A DNA stretch of 9,420 bases from Planctomycetes bacterium UBA1662. Lineage in GTDB: Bacteria; Planctomycetota; UBA8108. This document shows, one piece after another, positions 1 to 6,180 of the stretch. The notes beneath the pieces were generated by a model. The model did not search any database. It was not told where the DNA came from and was given only the letters and a program-made list of their open reading frames with translations. The translations under genes and the position numbers were made by a program. How positions within the stretch are numbered: the first letter of the stretch is position 1; every line of letters begins with the position of its first letter. The stretch covers positions 1 to 9,420 of the forward strand of contig DCKY01000090.1 of NCBI GenBank assembly GCA_002320775.1, in the 5' to 3' direction.

Positions 1-294
1 GTTGGGACGCTGGGTACGATGGCAGTCCCGGACATGGTTGTAGCGGCAGGTGTCACAGAGGAACTCCGATGAGCCGCCGGACCAGCCGTCCTCGGCCTCA
101 TGTTCGTCGGCGACCGGACCGGCGGCGGGCGCGAAGAGAGCCGCCACGACAGCGAGAACCAGGAGGGTGAAAAAGTACGATGCCGCTGAAACGCCCAGGA
201 AGCGCGAGATCCCGCCCGGGCCGGCGAAAGCCTGCAGGAGAGCGCCGGCGAGCACCACGCCGACGAAGACCACCAGGCGCCTGGATCTGAACAT
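1..294 (-). CDS. Partial small membrane protein with two membrane segments and a Cys-rich tail (C-terminus off left edge)
   Basis: This frame is open from an ATG at 294 to the window edge, giving 98 residues with no stop. The ATG follows an AGGGAG Shine-Dalgarno sequence at good spacing. Residues about 7-24 (LVVFVGVVLAGALLQAFA) and 40-57 (YFFTLLVLAVVAALFAPA) are hydrophobic and look like two membrane helices, the first preceded by an Arg-rich N-terminus. An acidic, Gly/Ser-rich linker (62-77) follows, then a Cys/His-rich stretch, C80-D-T-C83 and C91-H92, which could bind a metal or be disulphide bonded. I do not recognise the family. The hydrophobic pattern and ribosome binding site favour a real gene over the plus-strand frame opposite it, which is Arg/Ala/Pro-rich without structure. 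It lies just downstream of the porin, but a strong terminator separates the two. Confidence 0.62.
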   Translation of the reverse strand, partial: MFRSRRLVVFVGVVLAGALLQAFAGPGGISRFLGVSAASYFFTLLVLAVVAALFAPAAGPVADEHEAEDGWSGGSSEFLCDTCRYNHVRDCHRTQRPN

Positions 295-308
295 GAGGAT
301 CTCCCTGT

Positions 309-353
309 AAAAAAACCGCCGGGGCAAACACCAGTGCTTGTCCCGGCGGTTTT
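309..353 (-). terminator. Strong intrinsic terminator after the porin gene
   Basis: Read leftward, a GC-rich stem (CCGCCGGG pairing with CCCGGCGG) is extended by A/T pairs and a further three-base pairing around a 10-base loop, with arms at 312-327 and 338-353. A run of seven T on the minus strand (309-315) follows. This is the classic Rho-independent form and lies about 55 bases past the porin stop codon. The arms end in A and T tracts, so a rightward transcript would also meet a T tract, but no rightward gene is seen here. Confidence 0.85.
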
Positions 354-365
354 CAGGATAGCTGC

Positions 366-400
366 GGCCCGGCCTCCAGGCCGGGCCCAACAAGGTGTTG
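366..400. repeat. Two extra inverted repeats between porin stop and terminator
   Basis: Bases 366-387 form a perfect inverted repeat with 10-base arms (GGCCCGGCCT / AGGCCGGGCC) around two bases. Immediately beside it, 388-400 has 5-base arms CAACA/TGTTG around AGG. Neither is followed by a T tract. With the terminator at 309-353 they give three stacked hairpins in the porin 3' untranslated region. They may protect the transcript end, or be an intergenic repeat. The role is unknown. Confidence 0.6.
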
Positions 401-407
401 TTTTAAA

Positions 408-1628
408 TCAAAGGCCGATCTGCCAGCGCACCATGAAGGCGTGCACATCTTCACCACCATCCATGTCGGAGTAGACATAGTTGAACATCGTTCGGAAGGC
501 CGGGTTGTGGTAGATATTCACGCCCACGGTCAGATCGTCAAGTCTGGGGCCGGCGATGGTGTCCTCAGGATCTTTGGTCTCCATATCTAATCTGGCAAGA
601 TCTCCTCCATCAATGGAACCATAGCGTACGGCGAGCTCAACAGCGCCCCAGCTCTCACCCCAGGAGAACTCCTTGGCCGGCTTGACGCGCTTGAAGATGC
701 CCTTCTTGCTGTCGTAGGGTCGGCTCTCGCCGGTGAGGAAGTAGCTGGCCATGACATACCAGCCGGTGTAGCTGAAGTTGTCAGCCGCGCTCACCGAGCT
801 GCCCATGAACTCGGCCTGCACCGAGAGTGGGCCCCTGACCCAGGCGGCCTCTACGCCATAACGGAACTCTCCGTCAGCGGTCCCATCGTTGGCCGCGGGA
901 AGCTTACCGGCAAGGTGCGCCGAGGGACGAGGCTGAATCTTGAGCCCGTCGATGATGCGACTGCTGGCCGCGGCACCGATGTGGAACAGGTTGTCGCCAT
1001 CGTTGCGCAGAAGACGGGTGTAGCGCCCGGTGATGCTGTAGTCGCCATCACCTTTGTCAAAGCCATTGTCGCCCGTGGTGCGGAAGACTCCATAGGCCAG
1101 CGTCCCGTTGTCAAGCGTGCGATGGGCCATGAGACCCACGTTACGCGAGGGAGCGAAGGCGGAGGTCAACGAGCGCTCCATGAAGGTCATGTACTTGCTG
1201 CTGGTGAGCTCTTCGAGTCCGAAAGGTTCCTTGAAGTGACCGACACGCAGAGCGCCGGCATAGGGAACGCCGCTGACACCGACATAGACGTCCTTGAAGG
1301 CGGGCCGATTCCCCTTATCGTTGCCGTCTGAATCATCCCCGCGAGCGAAGTCGTACTGGGTCTTCCACTCAAACTGGTTGACCTTGCCCGACAACATGAG
1401 CCGAGTGCGGCGGAACTCGGTTCCATCTTCCGCTCCACTGTCGTCACTGAACCAGGCGTGGTCCAGCATGATCCGGCCGCCCAGCTTCAGGCTGGTGTTA
1501 CCATCGTTGGTTTTCAACTCGAGACCGTTGTTCCACCTGGCATTGATACCAAGCGGGTCAGCCTCATCCTGCCCCCACAGGCTGCCGGTAAGAATACAGG
1601 CCGTCAAGAATGCAAAACCGTACTTCAT
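408..1628 (-). CDS. OprO/OprP-type (phosphate-selective) outer-membrane porin
   Basis: The 406-residue product fits the Porin_O_P family: 16-stranded outer-membrane beta-barrels, best known for taking up phosphate or polyphosphate. The N-terminus MKYGFAFLTACILTGSLWG is a signal peptide, probably cut before QDEAD. The mature N-terminus carries the family pattern of a short strand (WNNGLELKTNDG), then LKLGGRIMLDHAWFSD, FRRTRLMLSGKVNQFEWKTQYDF, and the conserved FKDVYVGVSGVPYAGALRVGHFKEPFGLEELTSSKYMTFMERSL (about residues 111-154). Alternating polar and aromatic strands continue to VRWQIGL at the C-terminus, which suits outer-membrane insertion. A GGAGG ribosome binding site lies 8 bases before the ATG. 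Substrate cannot be set from sequence alone, because family members in other phyla carry other anions or sugars. The upstream region holds a Pho-box-like site, which supports a phosphate role. The gene is monocistronic or first in its unit, closed by the terminator at 309-353. Confidence 0.9.
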   Translation of the reverse strand: MKYGFAFLTACILTGSLWGQDEADPLGINARWNNGLELKTNDGNTSLKLGGRIMLDHAWFSDDSGAEDGTEFRRTRLMLSGKVNQFEWKTQYDFARGDDSDGNDKGNRPAFKDVYVGVSGVPYAGALRVGHFKEPFGLEELTSSKYMTFMERSLTSAFAPSRNVGLMAHRTLDNGTLAYGVFRTTGDNGFDKGDGDYSITGRYTRLLRNDGDNLFHIGAAASSRIIDGLKIQPRPSAHLAGKLPAANDGTADGEFRYGVEAAWVRGPLSVQAEFMGSSVSAADNFSYTGWYVMASYFLTGESRPYDSKKGIFKRVKPAKEFSWGESWGAVELAVRYGSIDGGDLARLDMETKDPEDTIAGPRLDDLTVGVNIYHNPAFRTMFNYVYSDMDGGEDVHAFMVRWQIGL

Positions 1629-1648
1629 AGAAGAACCTCCAAATAAGA

Positions 1649-1700
1649 TGGTTTACCGCCTAGTGCTTTCCGCTTTCAGGCCGGCAGGCAAGATACCCTC
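1649..1700. repeat. 52-bp direct repeat, copy A (porin-proximal)
   Basis: This copy begins 21 bases upstream of the porin start and matches copy B (1748-1799) at 50 of 52 positions, offset by 99 bases. On the minus strand (the porin leader sense), CCGGCCT and AGGCGG can pair as a six-base-pair stem with one bulge (1656-1661 with 1678-1684). The loop contains GAAAGC twice. The two differences from copy B lie in the loop (1671) and in a short flanking arm (1695). At 1695 the change turns minus-strand CATCTT into TATCTT, a plausible -10 hexamer. If that is the promoter, most of this copy is transcribed into the porin leader. Confidence 0.9.
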
Positions 1701-1722
1701 GCAATATCAAGGCAATGTTAAG
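1690..1722 (-). promoter_or_regulatory. Candidate Pho box and -10 for the porin gene
   Basis: On the minus strand, two adjacent 11-base units, CTTAACATTGC (1722-1712) and CTTGATATTGC (1711-1701), match at 9 of 11 positions. PhoB/PhoP-type operators are known to be direct repeats with an 11-bp period, and TTAACA is the Bacillus PhoP half-site. Nine bases past the 18-base core is TATCTT (1695-1690), which resembles a -10 hexamer. Known Pho boxes replace the -35 at about this distance. The geometry and the O/P porin downstream are consistent, but no regulator is in view and the match could be chance. Confidence 0.42.
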
Positions 1723-1747
1723 ACCTCGTATAAATCGCATAAAAACG

Positions 1748-1799
1748 TGGTTTACCGCCTAGTGCTTTCAGCTTTCAGGCCGGCAGGCAAGATGCCCTC
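1748..1799. repeat. 52-bp direct repeat, copy B (porin-distal)
   Basis: This is the second copy of the 1649-1700 element, separated from copy A by 47 A/T-richer bases that hold the candidate Pho box. It keeps the bulged stem (1755-1760 with 1777-1783) and the doubled loop motif. Here the flanking GGCA/TGCC arms (around 1787-1797) are also perfectly complementary. It lies outside the predicted porin transcript. The look is that of a dispersed intergenic palindromic element that has been duplicated, but other genomic copies cannot be seen in this window. Confidence 0.9.
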
Positions 1800-1860
1800 A
1801 GGACAAGACCGATAATCTTTCTTCGGCAACAAAAAGAAAAAGCAGAAACAAAATTGGTCG

Positions 1861-1890
1861 AAAAAAACGGGAGGAACACCGCGCGCCCGT
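1861..1890 (-). terminator. Possible weak terminator for the kor operon
   Basis: Read leftward, ACGGG (1890-1886) can pair with CCCGT (1871-1867), followed by a run of T to 1861. The stem is only five base pairs and the loop is long (14 bases), so it is weak. It lies about 155 bases past the korB stop and is the only terminator-like structure in that gap. Confidence 0.35.
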
Positions 1891-2045
1891 AAAACAACGC
1901 AGTGACGTGATTTCAGGTGCTCATAAAAAACACCGCCGTGACATTTCCGCTCGCTGCCCGCCGCCACTGGGAATGGGGCAAGGGCCTGGCAACCATCGAA
2001 GCCGGGCGCCGGAACCTCTCGGCTATCCGACAAGAAACAGGGGCT
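1891..2045. other. korB 3' flank without a recognisable gene
   Basis: Together with 1800-1860 this is the rest of the 417-base gap between korB and the porin. Short open frames exist on both strands, but they have no ribosome binding site, domain or plausible composition. Bases 1800-1860 are A-rich on the plus strand (poly-pyrimidine on the minus strand) and may be part of the porin upstream region. I see no RNA gene here. Confidence 0.5.
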
Positions 2046-3110
2046 CTATTGGACCGTCCAGGTCTCGCCGCCGGCCAGGAGCGCCGCCATATCACCGGCA
2101 TTGGGCTGTTCCTGGGCGGTCGCCACCTGTTCGTCGAGCAGGCCATCGTAGGTGGGCTTGTCAAGAGCCCTGAAGACCCCGACGGGAACCGGGGTCGATT
2201 CGTCGGCCTCCTCGAGCCTCGCCAGCAGGTTGGCGAGGGTTGGATCGGTTGTCTTCTCGTCATGAACAAGCAGGCTGGATTCGTCGGCGCCATTGGCGAG
2301 ATCGACGACGACCGGCTTGAGACCATCGAGGCGAATCCCCTTATCCTTCTCCTTGCCAAAGACCATCGGCTGCCCATGCTCGAGGACAATCGTCCTGTCA
2401 TCGCGGACCTTCTTGTCGGCGAAAGACTTGAAGGCGCCATCGTTGAAGATGTTGCAGTTCTGGTAGATCTCGATGAACGCGCTTCCCTTGTGTCGGGCCG
2501 CGCGCTTGAGAATGCTCGCGAGGTGCTTGGTGTCGGCATCGATCGTCCGGGCGACGAAGGTCGCCTCGGCCGCCAGCGCCAGACTGAGAGGATTGATGGG
2601 ATAGTCCACCGAGCCCTGCGGGGTAGACTTGGTCTTCTTGCCCTGCTCGGAGGTCGGCGAGTACTGTCCCTTGGTGAGACCGTAGATCCTGTTGTTAAAG
2701 AGGAGGATCTTCAGATCGACATTCCGCCGCAGGGCGTGGATCAGGTGGTTGCCGCCGATGCTCAGGGCATCGCCGTCACCCGTGACGACCCAGACCTGCA
2801 GTTCAGGCCGCGAAATCTTCAGCCCCGAGGCGAAGGTCGGCGCGCGACCGTGAATGGAATGGAAGCCGTAGGTGTTCATGTAATAGGGGAAACGGCTGGA
2901 GCAGCCGATCCCCGAGACGACAGCCACGTTCTCACGCGGAATGCCCTGCTCCTGACAGATCTCCGGCATGGTCTTCTGCATCTGGGCGAGGATCGAATAA
3001 TCTCCGCAACCGGGACACCAACGGACAATCTGATCGGAGGTGAAGATCTTGCGATCGTACTCTTCGATCTCTTTGATTTTTTCAGGTGAGAGCTCAGGCT
3101 TCGCTGTCAT
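2046..3110 (-). CDS. korB: 2-oxoglutarate (2-oxoacid):ferredoxin oxidoreductase, beta subunit
   Basis: This is the thiamine diphosphate and [4Fe-4S] subunit of the enzyme that converts 2-oxoglutarate and CoA, reversibly, to succinyl-CoA and CO2 with ferredoxin as electron partner. From the ATG at 3110 the product has 354 residues. Visible features are CPGCGDY (C32, C35), GIGC (C70) and QNCN (C219), the four cysteines expected for the cluster. The diphosphate/Mg site is GDGD at 111-114 with NNRIYGLTKGQYSPTS at 139-154, which also marks the Kor type rather than pyruvate enzymes. The last 100 residues are a variable extension. An ATG six codons upstream (3128) has no ribosome binding site, while GGAAAG precedes the ATG at 3110, so I chose the latter. 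It is co-transcribed with korA, 54 bases upstream. Confidence 0.93.
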   Translation of the reverse strand: MTAKPELSPEKIKEIEEYDRKIFTSDQIVRWCPGCGDYSILAQMQKTMPEICQEQGIPRENVAVVSGIGCSSRFPYYMNTYGFHSIHGRAPTFASGLKISRPELQVWVVTGDGDALSIGGNHLIHALRRNVDLKILLFNNRIYGLTKGQYSPTSEQGKKTKSTPQGSVDYPINPLSLALAAEATFVARTIDADTKHLASILKRAARHKGSAFIEIYQNCNIFNDGAFKSFADKKVRDDRTIVLEHGQPMVFGKEKDKGIRLDGLKPVVVDLANGADESSLLVHDEKTTDPTLANLLARLEEADESTPVPVGVFRALDKPTYDGLLDEQVATAQEQPNAGDMAALLAGGETWTVQ

Positions 3111-3148
3111 TTTTCTTTCCGGCTGCATGCCGCTTGTTGAGAAGGAGA

Positions 3149-3175
3149 AGCTTCCCGTAAGGGCCTAAAGAAGCT
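3149..3175 (-). other. Intercistronic stem-loop at the korA/korB junction
   Basis: AGCTTC (3149-3154) and GAAGCT (3170-3175) form a six-base-pair stem around a 15-base loop that contains the korA stop codon. There is no T tract. It could influence korB translation or message stability, but such short stems arise easily by chance. Confidence 0.3.
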
Positions 3176-5039
3176 CCTCTATTTTCTGCTCGATCTCCCC
3201 GATCTGGAACGGCTGCCCCTGCACCTTGTTGAGGCCCTCCGCCTCAATACAGAACCTGGCGCGAATAAGGAAAAGCAGCTGGCCCATATTGAGTTCGGGA
3301 ATCAGTATCTTTTTAAATTTTCCAAGGACCTCTTCGATGTTCGCCGGGAACGGGTTGAGGTGGCGCAGATGAGCGGAGGAAACCCTCCCGCCGCGGTCGC
3401 GCACACGGTTCACCGCCGAGGTAATGCTTCCGTAGGTGCTTCCCCAGCCGAGCACCAGCACATCGCCGCCATCGGGGTCGCCGTGAACCTCGAGCTCGGG
3501 AATGCTCTGCGCGATTCGCTCGACCTTCTCAGCTCGCAGCAGGGTCATCTTCTGATGGTTTTCAGGGTCGTAGCTGACGTTGCCCGTGTTTTCCTGTTTC
3601 TCAAGCCCGCCAAGGCGATGCTCGGTACCCGGGGTTCCTGGTATGGCCCAGGGACGGGCCAGCGTCTCGGGATCGCGCTGATACGGCAGGAAGCCCTCCG
3701 GATCAGTAGCATTCTTAACCTCGATTCCGGGAAGATCTTCAACCTCCGGGATACTCCATGGCTCGGCGCCATTGGCCAGGTAGCCATCGGAGAGATACAT
3801 GACCGGGACCATGTACTTTGTAGCGATCCTGATGGCCTCGATCGCCATGGTAAAGCAATCGGCGGGTGACTGGGGCGCCACGATCGCCACGGGACACTCG
3901 CCGTTGCGGCCAAACATGGCCTGCAGCAAATCGGCCTGTTCCGTCTTGGTGGGCAAGCCCGTCGAAGGCCCCCCCCGCTGAACGTTGATGACGATCAACG
4001 GCAGCTCGGTCATGGCCGCGAGGCCGATGGCCTCCGCCTTGAGAGCGACCCCGGGGCCGCTGGTCCCGGTGAGGCCAATCGCGCCGCCGAAGGCCGCCCC
4101 GATGGAAGAGCCGACAGCGGCGATTTCATCTTCGGCCTGAAAGGTCTTGACGCCAAAGTGCTTGAAGTTCGACAGGCCCTCGAGAATCGAGCTCGCGGGG
4201 GTGATCGGGTAGCTCCCGTAAAAAAGCGGCCTCTTGGCCAGCTGCGCCCCGGCTACAAATCCAAGCACCGCGGCCTGGTTGCCCATCAGCATACGATAGG
4301 TTCCCGGCACAAGCTTGGCCTTGCCGACCTGGAAGCGGCCGGTAAAGACCTCGACCGTGTCAGCGTAATTGTAGCCGGCGGTCAGGGCCTTCTTGTTGGC
4401 CTCGAAAACCTCTTCCATCTTACCGAATTTTTTCGTCATCAACCCGAGGGTGGCCTCGAGCGAACGATCGTACATCCACAGCATGATGCCAAGCGCGAAC
4501 ATGTTCTTGCAGCGTCCGGCGAGCTTGTGGCTGATCCCCGTATCCTTAACCGCCTCGAGGGTGAGACTCGTGAGGGGCACGGCGTGAACATTGTAGCCTT
4601 CGAGGTCACCGGTCTCACGCGGGTCTTCCGTGTAGCCCGCCTTTTTGAGGTTGTTCTTACGGAAGGTGTCTGAATTCAGAATGATCGTCCCGCCGCGGAC
4701 AAGATCCCTGAGATTGACCTTGAGGGCTGCCGGGTTCATCGCCACCAGGACCTCGGGAGTATCCCCGGGAGTCATGATCTGCAGTGAGCTGAAGTTCAGC
4801 TGGAAACCGCTCACCCCGGGCAGCGTTCCGGCGGGGGCACGAATCTCGGCGGGGAAATCCGGCAGGGTGCTGATATCGTTGCCGGCAAGAGCCGAGTTGT
4901 GCGTAAAGAAAGACCCGGTTATCTGCATGCCATCGCCGGAGTCCCCGGCGAAACGAATGACAACCTTGTCAACGACCTTCGGGTCTGAATCCCCGGATCC
5001 GCCGTCCTGTAAAGGAGAAGCTTGAGTCTCGACTACCAT
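3165..5039 (-). CDS. korA: 2-oxoglutarate (2-oxoacid):ferredoxin oxidoreductase, fused gamma/alpha subunit
   Basis: The 624-residue product is the fused form of the 2-oxoacid:acceptor oxidoreductase alpha subunit. The gamma domain comes first (about 25-215), opening with VVIRFAGDSGDGMQITG and containing FPAEIRAPAGTLPGVSGFQL. The alpha (pyrimidine-binding) domain follows, with YPITPASS at 277-284, the thiamine-activating glutamate in EDEIAA (303-308), TSGPG (326-330) and RGGPSTGLPTKTEQADL (355-371). The C-terminal domain holds GWGSTYG and NPFP. It pairs with KorB to form the cytoplasmic enzyme. There is no separate ferredoxin-like delta subunit next to it, as is usual for this two-gene type. 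An AGGA ribosome binding site sits 7 bases before the ATG. korA is first in its operon, with its promoter presumably in the long gap to the right. The conserved RGG is written with a run of eight G (3969-3976 on the minus strand). Confidence 0.95.
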   Translation of the reverse strand: MVVETQASPLQDGGSGDSDPKVVDKVVIRFAGDSGDGMQITGSFFTHNSALAGNDISTLPDFPAEIRAPAGTLPGVSGFQLNFSSLQIMTPGDTPEVLVAMNPAALKVNLRDLVRGGTIILNSDTFRKNNLKKAGYTEDPRETGDLEGYNVHAVPLTSLTLEAVKDTGISHKLAGRCKNMFALGIMLWMYDRSLEATLGLMTKKFGKMEEVFEANKKALTAGYNYADTVEVFTGRFQVGKAKLVPGTYRMLMGNQAAVLGFVAGAQLAKRPLFYGSYPITPASSILEGLSNFKHFGVKTFQAEDEIAAVGSSIGAAFGGAIGLTGTSGPGVALKAEAIGLAAMTELPLIVINVQRGGPSTGLPTKTEQADLLQAMFGRNGECPVAIVAPQSPADCFTMAIEAIRIATKYMVPVMYLSDGYLANGAEPWSIPEVEDLPGIEVKNATDPEGFLPYQRDPETLARPWAIPGTPGTEHRLGGLEKQENTGNVSYDPENHQKMTLLRAEKVERIAQSIPELEVHGDPDGGDVLVLGWGSTYGSITSAVNRVRDRGGRVSSAHLRHLNPFPANIEEVLGKFKKILIPELNMGQLLFLIRARFCIEAEGLNKVQGQPFQIGEIEQKIEELL

Positions 5040-5662
5040 CTTGATCCTAATTAATCTGCCGGGAAAGCACCGATCGAAGAAAGCTCTTCGAACCTTCTCT
5101 CCTATGCGGATTTTACCCCCAGAAACACTCTATCTCTCTTGCTGTAACAAAAAATATCTTAATTGATGTTCGAGTTTTTTTAGCCCTGGCGGCCAGCCCA
5201 GAAAGACTCCAGCCAGAAAATGAAAACTCACAGGTGCTCAATAAATTCCGGGCGTAAAGACTGCGGTCCTGGATTAAAAAAACTACGTCCTACGGTGGCG
5301 CCCAGCGAAATCGCCCCGACCGTGCGACACCTCCGAAGACGAGTCGGAGATTAACCCAATTAGGCAGGTCGGTCCAATCATTCCATCCGGCATTTCAGCA
5401 GTTTTTTCCCCCCCATCGAAACCCTCCAATCGCAGACAAACCATCCGCTGAATCGACAATAATCGTCACCTCGAAGGCCTCATTTGCGGCTTTGATTACA
5501 TTATCAGCACTTCGCGGAAATTCGGGCTGTCGGCGCAATGCTCGCCGGTTGAATGACTTCCGCCCAATGGCCCATAAAGCTCTTCCCGGGCATAAGAATT
5601 GCTTTCTGTCTCAGGGGAAGATGGGGTCTGAACGTAACCAGGAAGCTTTTAAGGAAGAAATT
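5040..5662. other. Long divergent intergenic region between korA and the dockerin gene
   Basis: These 623 bases must hold the leftward korA promoter and any rightward promoter for the dockerin gene. The part next to korA (about 5130-5280) is distinctly A/T-rich. I found no -35/-10 pair good enough to name. Visible structures are a six-base-pair hairpin CTCCGA/TCGGAG (5331-5336 with 5344-5349), a CTGG/CCAG hairpin near 5184-5196, and a T6C7 tract at 5402-5414. On the minus strand a 12-codon reading frame (5416-5378) starts with ATG five bases after GGAGGG. The frame continuing upstream of the dockerin start (from a TTG at 5492) shows no protein-like features. Confidence 0.55.
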
Positions 5663-6034
5663 ATGAGACGATCCGCGCTGCTGGCCCTCGCGCTGGCGCT
5701 TTCAGCCACCTCCGCCCCGGCAATCGACGTGGATTTGCAGGAGATCCTCGGCCGGGGAGACTCAAATAATGACGGTCGGGTCGATATCAGCGATGCGGGC
5801 TTTCTCTGCCTCTACCTCTTCGCCGGCGGCCGGCAGCCTCCCTGCCTGAACCAGGCCGATGTCGATGATAACGGAAGACTGGACCTCTCCGACGTGGTCT
5901 ACCTGAACAGCTGGCTTTTCGGCGGCGGCGAGGCGCCTCCTTCTCCCGGTCCTTTCAACCAGTCTTGCTCCGTTGACCTGACTCTGCCAAACCTCTCCTG
6001 CGAGTCCGAATGCGGCTCGAGATCCTACGACTGA
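5663..6034 (+). CDS. Small secreted stand-alone type I dockerin protein
   Basis: The 123-residue product starts at an ATG with AAGGA upstream and opens with a signal peptide (MRRSALLALALALSATSAPA). A single dockerin pair follows. The first calcium loop is D33-S-N-N-D37-G-R-V-D-I-S-D44 and the second is D66-V-D-D-N-G-R-L-D-L-S-D77, each followed by a helix ending in YLFAGG or WLFGGG and then a Pro-rich turn. The tail carries cysteines at 102, 113 and 117, matching the conserved Cys ending of dockerin units attached to large secreted proteins in planctomycete-like genomes. Such domains normally sit at the end of a larger protein; here almost nothing precedes it. It could be a free cell-surface module or the surviving end of a decayed gene. 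No cohesin or partner is in view. Binding partner and function are unknown. Confidence 0.8.
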   Translation: MRRSALLALALALSATSAPAIDVDLQEILGRGDSNNDGRVDISDAGFLCLYLFAGGRQPPCLNQADVDDNGRLDLSDVVYLNSWLFGGGEAPPSPGPFNQSCSVDLTLPNLSCESECGSRSYD

Positions 6035-6100
6035 GGATATGGTCCGAAAAACTGAACATATTATCGGCAAAAGACTTAGGCCCCTTTAGAGGGCATAACG

Positions 6101-6125
6101 GGATGGACAACACCGCTCTCCATCC
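6101..6125 (+). other. Hairpin downstream of the dockerin gene
   Basis: GGATGGA (6101-6107) pairs with TCCATCC (6119-6125) around an 11-base loop, about 65 bases after the dockerin stop. It has no T tract, so it is not a convincing intrinsic terminator; it could be a Rho-dependent or message-stability structure. Confidence 0.35.
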
Positions 6126-6180
6126 GTAGGATGCGGGGCTTGTTTGAGCGCCGACTTACCCTCTGGAGCGCAATACGAAA

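Noticed and set aside
1596..1606. Lipobox-like LTAC early in the porin signal peptide
   Set aside because: The cysteine at residue 11 comes too early for a lipoprotein signal, and a normal signal peptide cleavage site follows; porins of this family are not lipoproteins.
1294..1815. Plus-strand frame encoding a repeated peptide (VYRLVLSAFRPAGK twice)
   Set aside because: The peptide repeat is just the translation of the 52-bp DNA repeat, which happens to be spaced by a multiple of three. Most of the frame is antisense to the porin, and no ribosome binding site is seen.
1936..2010. Possible cobalamin-type riboswitch (GCCACTGGGAA and GGGGCAAGGGCCTGG fragments)
   Set aside because: Only isolated fragments resemble the motif. 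The order and spacing do not fit, and no suitable gene follows on that strand.
1752..2033. Minus-strand 93-codon frame between korB and the porin
   Set aside because: It has a non-ATG start without a ribosome site, a low-complexity FCFCFFFLL stretch from poly-pyrimidine DNA, and runs into the repeat element.
1917..3089. Long plus-strand open frame (390 codons) opposite korB
   Set aside because: It lies antisense to a clear KorB with all catalytic motifs. Its product is Arg/Gly/Val-rich with no domain, as expected for a mirror frame in GC-rich DNA.
5492..5662. N-terminal extension of the dockerin protein from an upstream TTG
   Set aside because: It would bury the signal peptide and adds a stretch with no recognisable features; the ATG at 5663 has a good ribosome binding site.
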